Shown here one piece after another: positions 6,663 through 13,282 of a stretch of 35,582 nt of DNA. The position numbers and the translations under genes are program-made. How positions within the stretch are numbered: the stretch's first letter is position 1; each line of letters starts with the position of its first letter. Under the pieces are notes generated by a model. That model worked only from the letters and a program-made list of their open reading frames with translations. It was not told the origin of the DNA and ran no database searches. Source of the DNA: a virus; IMG/VR virus record IMGVR_UViG_3300035698_007952, positions 1 to 35,582 of that record. One strand, written 5' to 3'.

Positions 6663-7679
6663 AGCGGTAAAACCTTTCTAACACTGAATGCTGTTTTCAT
6701 GGCACAACAAATGGGATTTACACCTATTTATTACGATACAGAGGGTGCAATTGACCCAGAATCTTGTGAAAAGTTTGGTATTGATTTAGAAAACTTTAGA
6801 TATGAACCAGTATCTGATGTTGAATTACTTAAATCAATGTTTGCAGTTTTCATTAAAAGTCTAAAGGACTTGAAAGTAGCAGGTAAACCATCAAAGAAGA
6901 AATATATGTTGATTCTTGATTCAGTTGGTATGTTAGCAAGTGCTAAAGAGATTGAAGATGCAAGAACACAAAATCATACTGCAGATATGACTAGAGCGAA
7001 ATCAATTCGTTCTTTCTTTAGAATTATCACATCAGATTTGAATTCACTAAGTATTCCAATGATATTCACAAACCACGTAGGGGTTAATATTGGTGGATAT
7101 GGAGACCCAGTTGTTCAAGGTGGTGGAGGTGGTGTATTATTTTCACCAAGTGTTACGTTATTCTTATCAAGAGCAAAATTGAAAGATGATAAAGATGATG
7201 ATAAAAAACAAACAGGTGTTATAGTCACAGCAAAGACTGGTAAGAATAGATTCGCACAACCTAAAGTAATTAAATTCCCTATTTTCTTTGATAGACCATT
7301 TAATAAATATGCAGGTGTTCAAGATTATTTCGGATGGGATTCCGTAGGTATTGCTAAAGGTAATATCATTACTGAAAAGGAATATAATAAGTTGACCGGT
7401 GCAGCAAAAGAAAAAGTAAGACCTTTCTCACCTAATGATAGTGAAGAGGTTATGTTCTTTGAACCAAAAGAATCTGCAAGAAAGTATATAATTGAACATT
7501 TAGGTGAAGCAGTTGATACTAGAAACTTATGGACATCTAGAGTATTTGACCCATTAGAAGATAGATTTGATGCATTAATCAGAAAAGATTTCGAATTTGG
7601 TTCACAAGAAGTAGAAGATGAAATCAATTCTTTACTAGATGAAGAAGAAGAAGCATTCTATGCTGAAAAAGTAGATTAA
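6195..7679 (+). CDS. uvsX-C: Intein C-half fused to UvsX recombinase C-terminal piece
   Basis: A 494-residue protein. Residues 1-156 are a large intein C-half: NFIVIDTPDGFQEI (52-65), block B LSSNDHLYET (88-97), and block G GISSHN (151-156). Residue 157 (Ser+1) opens the extein with SGKTFLTLNAVF, completing the Walker A loop. The RecA core continues with Walker B YMLILDSVG, a MIFTNHVG strand and the Gly-rich loop VQGGGGGVLFSPS, and ends in an acidic tail (EEEEAFYAEKVD), common in recombinases. The first 50 or so intein residues are predicted helical and Lys/Glu-rich, possibly residual linker or endonuclease-associated sequence. A terminator hairpin follows. Confidence 0.9.
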   Translation: MKIEIIKKELTHCGYDIDKLTDVELTKLFNTHCEEHSELVKVQDLIENKLSNFIVIDTPDGFQEISTIYNKKERPIYEIVLTNGFKGLSSNDHLYETPTGWVKAEVLKKSDLVLTKDGVYEVSTINKKDKELVYDWTVEHENHRYWSGVGGISSHNSGKTFLTLNAVFMAQQMGFTPIYYDTEGAIDPESCEKFGIDLENFRYEPVSDVELLKSMFAVFIKSLKDLKVAGKPSKKKYMLILDSVGMLASAKEIEDARTQNHTADMTRAKSIRSFFRIITSDLNSLSIPMIFTNHVGVNIGGYGDPVVQGGGGGVLFSPSVTLFLSRAKLKDDKDDDKKQTGVIVTAKTGKNRFAQPKVIKFPIFFDRPFNKYAGVQDYFGWDSVGIAKGNIITEKEYNKLTGAAKEKVRPFSPNDSEEVMFFEPKESARKYIIEHLGEAVDTRNLWTSRVFDPLEDRFDALIRKDFEFGSQEVEDEINSLLDEEEEAFYAEKVD

Positions 7680-7694
7680 TAAACATTTTTAAAT

Positions 7695-7731
7695 AATAAA
7701 TCCCGCATTTCTTTGATTTGTGGGATTTATT
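7695..7731 (+). terminator. Hairpin terminator after uvsX
   Basis: AATAAATCCC (7695-7704) pairs with GGGATTTATT (7722-7731), extended inward by G-T, C-G and A-T pairs. A weak T-rich stretch follows. It separates the recombinase from the small gene at 7777. Confidence 0.65.
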
Positions 7732-7776
7732 TGTTATATTAGTAGTGTAATAAGAAGTCAACATAACTATACTACT

Positions 7777-8130
7777 ATGAAAAATCAAAGAGGATTATCA
7801 GTCGATTGTGAAAGTTTAGAGGAATTACTTGAAGCAATTGGTAAATTACCTGAGACCATCAGAAGTCTCAAAGTTCAATCAACACTATGTCACTTTCAAC
7901 CATCTATAGTTGAATTAGAATATTCCACTGATTTAGTTGAAAAATCAAAAGAAATTATTTTAGAAGCATTGAAAGAAGAAAAACCTAATAATAAAATAAA
8001 TTCTTTCAGACTTTGCTCGTATTATGGACATGGAAAAGATACTGACCCATTCTACATTACACTCAGTTCTACAGGTAGTAGAAAATTTGCTAATGATATG
8101 AGTTCAGGTAAGTATGGTTCATTAGATTAA
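7777..8130 (+). CDS. Hypothetical 117-residue protein
   Basis: An unrecognised small protein. The start is placed at the ATG of MKNQRGLSVD; an earlier in-frame start at 7720 would translate through the terminator hairpin and is unlikely. It has a Leu-rich helical front (ESLEELLEAIGKLPET) and a more polar end (YYGHGKDTDPFYITL). It is flanked by the uvsX terminator and a TTAAATA motif that overlaps its own stop codon. Function unknown. Confidence 0.6.
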   Translation: MKNQRGLSVDCESLEELLEAIGKLPETIRSLKVQSTLCHFQPSIVELEYSTDLVEKSKEIILEALKEEKPNNKINSFRLCSYYGHGKDTDPFYITLSSTGSRKFANDMSSGKYGSLD

Positions 8131-8133
8131 ATA
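8127..8133 (+). promoter_or_regulatory. Late promoter-like TTAAATA
   Basis: TTAAATA overlaps the TAA stop of the upstream gene (GAT TAA ATA) and ends 17 bases before the ATG at 8151. It has the same position and form as the motifs before the portal, capsid and baseplate genes. Confidence 0.4.
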
Positions 8134-8150
8134 GAATAAAAAAGAATTAC

Positions 8151-8720
8151 ATGTATACATATAAACACTTCCTTAATGAAGGAATAGAAAGACAGAGTAA
8201 ACAAATCCTTACAGATTTGAATGACTATTTGAAAGGTTCTAAAGCAAATTCACCAGGATTACAATATACATTCAAAGAGATTTTAAAATCGGCATTAACA
8301 GATGTGAACGACCACACAGGTTCTGCAAAAGTTGATAGTATTTTTCCTAATGCAAAACTAGACACCGCAATCAAAACAGAGGATTCTAAAGATTACTTCT
8401 TAGGTAAATGGGATGAACTTGGTAGAGATTATGCTAAAATTGCAAAATGGGATTCATATTATCTGTATCAAGCATTTGATGAATATGCAAAGAAAAATCT
8501 TTCTAATTTTGACATTATGACAATATTAGATGAATCATTAGAATCTGAAGTTGCTGAGGGGTTAAACGAAGAAATGTATGATTTCGTTAGGGATATGAAA
8601 AGTATGTTTGGCACTGAAAGATATACTAGAGTTGAGATAGAAGATGAATTGGGTAGAAATCTTTCAAAAGAAGAAAGGGATGCCTTAGTAAAAGCAAAGG
8701 TTATAAAAATCTACAGATAA
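8151..8720 (+). CDS. Possible packaged head protein with prohead protease site
   Basis: A 189-residue protein with no recognised domain. Its N-terminus, MYTYKHFLNEG, resembles the short propeptides of T4 internal head proteins, which the prohead protease removes after a hydrophobic-x-Glu motif; here FLNE|G would cut after residue 10. The rest is charged and mostly helical (KKNLSNFDIMTILDESLES). A late-type TTAAATA motif precedes it and a strong terminator follows, making it a single-gene late unit inside the replication block. Packaging into the capsid is inference from the propeptide-like start and promoter only. Confidence 0.55.
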   Translation: MYTYKHFLNEGIERQSKQILTDLNDYLKGSKANSPGLQYTFKEILKSALTDVNDHTGSAKVDSIFPNAKLDTAIKTEDSKDYFLGKWDELGRDYAKIAKWDSYYLYQAFDEYAKKNLSNFDIMTILDESLESEVAEGLNEEMYDFVRDMKSMFGTERYTRVEIEDELGRNLSKEERDALVKAKVIKIYR

Positions 8721-8751
8721 TAAATAACAACACATAAATAAGAAAATCAAA

Positions 8752-8780
8752 GGGAACTAAAATATTAGTTCCCTTTTTTT
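8752..8780 (+). terminator. Strong rho-independent terminator
   Basis: A nine-base stem, GGGAACTAA (8752-8760) with TTAGTTCCC (8765-8773), around the loop AATA, followed by seven T. It ends the 8151 gene before the helicase. Confidence 0.9.
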
Positions 8781-8805
8781 GTTTTAATATACAAATAACT
8801 TGTAT

Positions 8806-10128
8806 ATGATAAACACCAACGAATTCGAAAAGATTTTTTTACTATACGCTCTAGATAATCCAGTTTATTTAGAGCCAGTAGAACTAGGTTTCTTTTCGGT
8901 ACCTGAAATAGACTTACTTGCTACAATATCTAAAAGATACTATGCTAAATTTAAGAAACCACCATCGAAAGATAATTTGTGGATGCTTATTAGTACAGGT
9001 GAATTAGAAGAACGATGTCCTAAAATCTTTTTTGATGAAATATTCAAGAAAAATATTAAGGATTTTGATGTTGAATGGGTAGAAGAAACAGCTCAATCTT
9101 GGATTAAATGGAAACACTTAGATTCGTCTATTGTTGATACTGTTGAATATATTAACACAACAAAGGTTACACCTGAAAATGTAGGTGAAATTGTTCAAAG
9201 TGTTAAGAATATGATTAATGGTCGTAACAACATTACTTTTGATGATGATTTAGGTACAGACTTTTTCGAATACCAATCCCACGTTCGGAACCCAGAAGAC
9301 CAAATAAGTTCAGGTTATGATTTCATTGATAAGAATATTGGTGGTTATTCAAAAGGAACATTAACTGTTTATGTTGCACCACCAAACACAGGTAAATCGT
9401 TATTCCTTTGTCAAGATGCAGCAAACTATTGTAAACAAGGTAAAAATGTTTTATATATCTCATTAGAGATGGGTGGTCAAAAAGTTCACAAGAGAATTGG
9501 TGCTGATATTTTCAATATCAGTGTGAATGATTACGATAAGAAAGCAGATGATGCTGATTTCATGAATCAAAAGATTCGAAATTTCAAAGACCTTAGTGTT
9601 GTTGCCCCTGGTGCATTGACAGTAAAGAATTATGAAACTAGTAATGCGACAGCTGATGATATAGATAACTTCATTGGAAAGGTACAAGATATTACAGGTA
9701 TCGTTTATGATGTAGTATTAGTCGATTATGTAAACATTATGAAGGATAAGAGAAATCCTAATTCTGAATCTACATACTTGAAGATTAAAAATATTAGTGA
9801 AGATATGAGAGCAGTTGCACAAAGAAGAAATATAGTATTGTTAAGTGCAACACAAACTAACAGATGTTTAAGTTTAGATACTAAAGTACAAACTAAAGAG
9901 GGAGAAATGGAAATATCTAAAATAAAAGAAGGTGACTTTATTATGGGAACAGAAGATTGGGTTAAAGTTACTAAAGTTTACCCAATAGAAACACTACCTA
10001 AAGTATTGAAACTTAAAACCAAATCAGGAAAAGAAATTGTTTGTGGTCCTAATCACTTATTCCCAATAGGAGATAAATTAGTAAAAGCATCCGACTTAGT
10101 AATTGGAGACAAATTAACAAGTAAATAG
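8806..10128 (+). CDS. 41-N: Replicative helicase gp41 N-terminal piece fused to intein N-half
   Basis: A 440-residue protein from the ATG at 8806 (a TTG two codons earlier is less likely). It is a DnaB/RecA-type hexameric 5'-3' helicase: an N-terminal helical domain, Walker A APPNTGKS, the strand NVLYISLEM, Walker B VVLVDYVNIM, then LLSATQTNR at the helicase H4-like motif. Directly after this Arg an 87-residue intein N-half starts: CLSLDTKVQT, KVLKLKTKSGKEIVC, block B GPNHLFPI, and a stop after DKLTSK. The remaining C-terminus of the helicase lies in the gene at 10400. The intein closely recalls the split gp41-1/gp41-8 inteins from phage metagenomes. Trans-splicing would give about 436 residues (T4 gp41 is 475). 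Confidence 0.92.
   Translation: MINTNEFEKIFLLYALDNPVYLEPVELGFFSVPEIDLLATISKRYYAKFKKPPSKDNLWMLISTGELEERCPKIFFDEIFKKNIKDFDVEWVEETAQSWIKWKHLDSSIVDTVEYINTTKVTPENVGEIVQSVKNMINGRNNITFDDDLGTDFFEYQSHVRNPEDQISSGYDFIDKNIGGYSKGTLTVYVAPPNTGKSLFLCQDAANYCKQGKNVLYISLEMGGQKVHKRIGADIFNISVNDYDKKADDADFMNQKIRNFKDLSVVAPGALTVKNYETSNATADDIDNFIGKVQDITGIVYDVVLVDYVNIMKDKRNPNSESTYLKIKNISEDMRAVAQRRNIVLLSATQTNRCLSLDTKVQTKEGEMEISKIKEGDFIMGTEDWVKVTKVYPIETLPKVLKLKTKSGKEIVCGPNHLFPIGDKLVKASDLVIGDKLTSK
9865..10125 (+). other. Split intein N-half, gp41 helicase
   Basis: 87 residues, Cys1, block B GPNHLFP, ending in a dead-end loop at the canonical split site. N-extein ...SATQTNR. Partner 10400-10513. Confidence 0.92.
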
Positions 10129-10167
10129 GTGTTTGTGTTGCAGATAATAGCATACAAAAAATCATAG

Positions 10168-10389
10168 AGCAAGACTATTATAGAGTTTAATGGTGACTAT
10201 TGGCACTGCAATCCTATGATTTATGAACATGACCAATTAGTAAAATTTCCAAATAGAACAATACCCGCTAATACTAAATGGGAAGAAGATAAAAAGAAAA
10301 TTAAAGTTGCTAAAGATAATGGATATGATGTTATTGTTATTTGGGAAAAAGATTTTAGAAATAATAAACAAAAGTATTACAACAATTAA
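10168..10389 (+). pseudogene. Homing endonuclease remnant (Vsr/EDxHD-like) in the helicase gap
   Basis: A 73-codon open frame preceded by a stop at 10165 and lacking a proper start. It reads IIEFNGDYWHCNP, then TKWEEDKKKIKVAKDNGYD and VIVIWEKD. The E-F-N-G-D-Y-W-H-C-N-P motif carries the Glu, Asp and His expected for the Vsr-like homing endonuclease family found between split-intein gene halves. The N-terminal part of the domain is missing, so it is a decayed copy. It lies precisely between the helicase intein halves and shares its C-terminal segment with the remnant at 5995-6192. Confidence 0.75.
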
Positions 10390-10399
10390 AAAGAATATT

Positions 10400-10513
10400 A
10401 TGTATTTAGATGAAATAATAGAAATAGAAACAATAGACAATATAGATACCGTAGATATTGAAGTATCAGGTAAAGATAGATTATTTTATGCTAATAATAT
10501 TTTAACTCACAAT
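10400..10513 (+). other. Split intein C-half, gp41 helicase
   Basis: 38 residues ending LFYANNILTHN, with Ser+1. With the 87-residue N-half it makes a 125-residue mini-intein, near the minimum size for a splicing domain. Confidence 0.9.
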
Positions 10514-10765
10514 AGTGGTTTTGAGAGTTCTAATATAGGATTACAACACATTGCAGAATCAGCTGGTCTTGCAGCAACATGTGATAACATCTTAGCGATT
10601 ATACAAACTCCGGAAATGAATCTAGAAAATTTCTATTGGTTGAAACTCCTAAAAGTTAGAGATGGGAGAGGGAAAAATATCAAGTGTAAAATAGATATTG
10701 ATTATGAATATATGAGATTACGCGAAACTAATACTGTCATTCTGGATACCGGTGATGATGGTTAG
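10400..10765 (+). CDS. 41-C: Intein C-half fused to gp41 helicase C-terminal piece
   Basis: A 121-residue protein. The start is at the ATG of MYLDEIIEIE, which gives a 38-residue intein C-half of the usual gp41 type; upstream in-frame ATGs from 10307 overlap the endonuclease remnant in another frame and are unlikely. Block F is TVDIEVSGKDRLFYANN and block G ILTHN, then Ser+1. The extein SGFESSNIGLQHIAESAG is the helicase C-terminal RecA-fold end, completing T-N-R-S-G. It continues through DNILAIIQTPEM and ends VILDTGDDG. It is followed by a hairpin and another endonuclease remnant. Confidence 0.9.
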   Translation: MYLDEIIEIETIDNIDTVDIEVSGKDRLFYANNILTHNSGFESSNIGLQHIAESAGLAATCDNILAIIQTPEMNLENFYWLKLLKVRDGRGKNIKCKIDIDYEYMRLRETNTVILDTGDDG

Positions 10766-10777
10766 GGAAACAGTATA

Positions 10778-10806
10778 AAATGTTTTTGATTAAATAAAAA
10801 ACATTT
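10778..10806 (+). terminator. AT-rich hairpin after the helicase
   Basis: AAATGTTTTT (10778-10787) pairs perfectly with AAAAACATTT (10797-10806) around GATTAAATA. The stem is A/T-rich with no T-run after it, so termination strength is doubtful. Confidence 0.4.
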
Positions 10807-10819
10807 AGAAAATTAATAA

Positions 10820-10990
10820 ATTCAAAAATATACAATTTCAGAATCACCACTAACATTAGAGTTGAATGGACACAAGCCACACAATGGGATAATTGTAGTA
10901 ATTGACGGAGTTTCTTATAAATCAATAGCACATGCTGCAAAACTTTTAAATAGTTCACATTATAAAATAAAACGCATGTTGACAGAATAA
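10820..10990 (+). pseudogene. Homing endonuclease DNA-binding tail remnant
   Basis: A 56-codon frame with no ATG at its front. It reads ELNGHKPHNGIIVVIDGV, then SYKSIAHAAKLLNSSHYKI and KRMLTE. The pattern V-x-D-G-x-x-Y-x-S-I-x-x-A-A-x-x-L-N-x-S-x-x-x-I is that of the small helix-turn-helix modules (NUMOD1/IENR type) at the C-terminus of GIY-YIG and HNH homing endonucleases. The nuclease domain is gone. It lies just downstream of the reconstructed helicase gene, so a second, different endonuclease family seems to have visited this locus. Confidence 0.55.
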
Positions 10991-11036
10991 AATATTTTGT
11001 CGAAAAATGACCTTTAATAAGTATAATTAACTAAAG

Positions 11037-11522
11037 ATGGCTGAAAAGAAAACAAATATACAAACAAATATACAAACAAATTATTACTTACAAGGTAGGT
11101 ATGAAAATGGAGAAATAAACACTGATAAGATTTCTTTTGAACCAGATACTGGAAGTAGAATGTATTCTGACAATTCTCAGGATTCTGTTAATAAAGCAGG
11201 TGACTTAGAAGCATTAGAAATTGCAATATCAGACAATGGAACGATTAAGAAAATCATAGATGATATTCCTTTAGAAAGAACTATAAATTTACCAATAGAA
11301 AGTGTAAATAAGATTTATTCTTATTGTATGATACTATTGAAGTCTAATGATAGATTAAAGAAACTTACAAAGATTGAAATGTTTTCTCTTATTACAGATT
11401 ACATTAATCTTAATGAAAAGGAAACAAAGTATTTTTACAAGAACCTTTCAATCATGTTTAAAGCAGATTTATTAGATGAACTAAAAAAAGCAAGTCTTTA
11501 TAAAGACAATAAATTATTTTAA
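11037..11522 (+). CDS. Hypothetical 161-residue protein before gp47
   Basis: A protein of unknown function. It opens with a polar, low-complexity region including a short direct repeat (NIQTNIQTN). The second half is helical (INLPIESVNKIYSYCMILLK and FSLITDYINLNEKETKYF). Its stop is one base before the gp47 start, so it is co-expressed with the gp47 nuclease. Position between helicase and gp47 hints at a role in replication or recombination, but no motif confirms it. Confidence 0.65.
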   Translation: MAEKKTNIQTNIQTNYYLQGRYENGEINTDKISFEPDTGSRMYSDNSQDSVNKAGDLEALEIAISDNGTIKKIIDDIPLERTINLPIESVNKIYSYCMILLKSNDRLKKLTKIEMFSLITDYINLNEKETKYFYKNLSIMFKADLLDELKKASLYKDNKLF

Positions 11523-11523
11523 T

Positions 11524-12576
11524 ATGTCAAAAGTATTTACCCTGAGTGATACTCACCTAGGTGCAAGGTCAAACTCAACAGAGTGGATGGATATAATGGA
11601 AGAAGCACACTTTGATTTTATTATACCAACCATTAAGAAACATTTTAAACCAGGAGACATCATCATACATTGTGGTGATGTCTTTGACAATAGAACTTCT
11701 GTTAATGTTAAATCATTAGACTTGGGTATTAGAATTTATGAAGAGTTGGGTAAGATTGGTCCAGTTCATATTATTGCAGGTAACCATGATATATATTATA
11801 AATCTAACACAGAATTATCTAGTTTAGATTGTTTAAAATATATTCCAAATATTACTGTTCATAAAGATGTTTCTATCTTAGAACACGATAATAATAAATT
11901 TTTAATGATGCCTTGGCAAAAGGGAATTAAAGAAGAAGCTGAAACATTACAAGAATACCAAAAAGAACAAAATTGCGAATATGCATTTATGCATGGAACT
12001 TTCTCTTTAATCAAATATAACAAGTATGTTAGTATTGATAAAGAGGATGGTGCTAATCCAAAAAGTGCTGATGGTTATAAACGTGTTTATACGGGACACA
12101 TACATTGGTCCCAGCAGAAAGGAAACATAAATGTCATCGGAACACCTTATCAAATAACTAGAGGTGACTCAGGGAACTTAAAAGGTATGTTTGTTCTAGA
12201 CTTAGAAACAGGTAAAGATAAATTCTATGAAAATCCTATTTCACCTAAGTTTATTCAATTCACAATTGATAAAGTGGATAAAGAACAGTTGCTAGAAATA
12301 CACAAGTTAAGTAAAAATAACTTTGTTGATATTAATATAAATGAAAAACTTTTATATAGCAATTCATCTAAACTCACAAAGGTATTCCAAAAGATAGGTG
12401 AACACGCAAGAGTATTAAACATTTTTCCTATTGGACAAGACTATGGTGATATTGACGATAGTTCAGCATCTTTAGATGCAAAGGAACTAATCAATAAAGA
12501 AATAGATAACAGATTCGAAGGAGAAGATAACAAGAAAGCAAAAAAGATATTTGAAGACTTGTTTAAAACAATATAA
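11524..12576 (+). CDS. 47: Recombination nuclease subunit gp47 (SbcD/Mre11-like)
   Basis: A 350-residue metallophosphoesterase nuclease (T4 gp47 is 339). All five metal-binding motifs are visible: SDTHLG (8-13), HCGDVFD (near 50), AGNHDIYY (near 86), MHGTF (near 158) and YTGHIHW (near 189). It pairs with the gp46 ATPase, encoded two genes on, to resect DNA ends for UvsX-driven recombination-dependent replication. Two small genes lie between gp47 and gp46 here. The C-terminal region is charged and likely binds gp46. Confidence 0.93.
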   Translation: MSKVFTLSDTHLGARSNSTEWMDIMEEAHFDFIIPTIKKHFKPGDIIIHCGDVFDNRTSVNVKSLDLGIRIYEELGKIGPVHIIAGNHDIYYKSNTELSSLDCLKYIPNITVHKDVSILEHDNNKFLMMPWQKGIKEEAETLQEYQKEQNCEYAFMHGTFSLIKYNKYVSIDKEDGANPKSADGYKRVYTGHIHWSQQKGNINVIGTPYQITRGDSGNLKGMFVLDLETGKDKFYENPISPKFIQFTIDKVDKEQLLEIHKLSKNNFVDININEKLLYSNSSKLTKVFQKIGEHARVLNIFPIGQDYGDIDDSSASLDAKELINKEIDNRFEGEDNKKAKKIFEDLFKTI

Positions 12577-12586
12577 AAACAATATT

Positions 12587-13009
12587 ATGAATAAAGTAAA
12601 TCGAGTATTTCTAGGAGGTACATGTAATAATACTACATGGCGAAATGAAATAGAATCAGAAGTTAATAATGTTGAACTATTCAATCCAGTTGTAGAAGAT
12701 TGGACTCCAGAATGTCAACAAATTGAAATTGATGAAAAAGAAAACAAGTGTAATATTCATTTATATGTTATTACTAAAGAAATGACAGGTGTATTCTCTA
12801 TTGCAGAAGCTGTTGACAGTGTTCATAATAAAAAAGTAAAAACCATTTTTCAATTAGTACCTAGAGGTTTTGGTAAATTTCAATTGAAAAGTTTACATGC
12901 AGTTGTTGATTTAATAAAGTCTAGAGGTGGTATTACAATCGTAGATGATAGTTTACAACCAACTATTAATATATTAAACCATTCTGTTAATCTATTTGGT
13001 TCTGTATGA
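12587..13009 (+). CDS. Nucleoside 2-deoxyribosyltransferase-like protein
   Basis: A 140-residue protein. The start is set at the ATG of MNKVNRVFLGGTCNN, just after gp47; an earlier in-frame ATG at 12551 would lie within gp47. The N-terminal VFLGGTCNNTTWRNEI matches the opening strand and loop of the nucleoside 2-deoxyribosyltransferase-like family (Rossmann-type fold), and the central strand NIHLYVITKEMTGVFSIAEA fits its second conserved block with a catalytic-type Glu. Such enzymes exchange or hydrolyse bases of deoxynucleosides, so it may act in nucleotide salvage. It overlaps the next gene by an ATGA junction. Confidence 0.7.
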   Translation: MNKVNRVFLGGTCNNTTWRNEIESEVNNVELFNPVVEDWTPECQQIEIDEKENKCNIHLYVITKEMTGVFSIAEAVDSVHNKKVKTIFQLVPRGFGKFQLKSLHAVVDLIKSRGGITIVDDSLQPTINILNHSVNLFGSV

Positions 13010-13246
13010 GTTGGTGGCCAGAAAGCACATTTAATAAAATAGCCAAGGTAGAAGTTGGTAAAGAATATAGTTTCAAAGACTATTTTGTTGAAAAAAATCA
13101 AACTTACTTTAGTTGCAAAAATTGAATATCCAGCATTGATATATTCTAAATTACCATTATTAGTTTGGTACCATAAAGACTTTGGATATTTGACAGGTAG
13201 AGGAAATGAACAGAACATACTAAAGATTTACAAAAAGTTTACTTAG
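13006..13246 (+). pseudogene. Small gene apparently broken by a frameshift at an A-run
   Basis: An ATG overlapping the previous stop opens a frame (MSWWPESTFNKIAKVEVG) that ends after 39 codons at 13125. A second frame, lacking an ATG, continues with protein-like sequence (KIKLTLVAKIEYPALIYS, then WYHKDFGYLTGRGNEQN) to 13246. Removing one A from the seven-A run at 13091-13097 joins them into one protein of about 80 residues. A further protein-like stretch in the original frame (KDLQKVYLDELKKLVKIIEE) runs from about 13225 to 13318, so a second compensating shift is possible. It could be a pseudogene, a sequence error or programmed shifting. Family unknown. Confidence 0.55.
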
Positions 13247-13282
13247 ATGAACTAAAGAAACTTGTGAAAATAATAGAAGAAA

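Noticed and set aside
7720-7776. Extended N-terminus of the 117-residue protein
   Set aside because: Would run through the uvsX terminator hairpin; the product there is not protein-like.
10307-10399. Earlier in-frame start for the helicase C-terminal gene
   Set aside because: It would translate the endonuclease remnant in the wrong frame, and the ATG at 10400 gives the normal C-half length of a gp41-type split intein.
12551-12586. Earlier start for the deoxyribosyltransferase-like gene
   Set aside because: It lies inside gp47, and the conserved opening strand begins right after the ATG at 12587.
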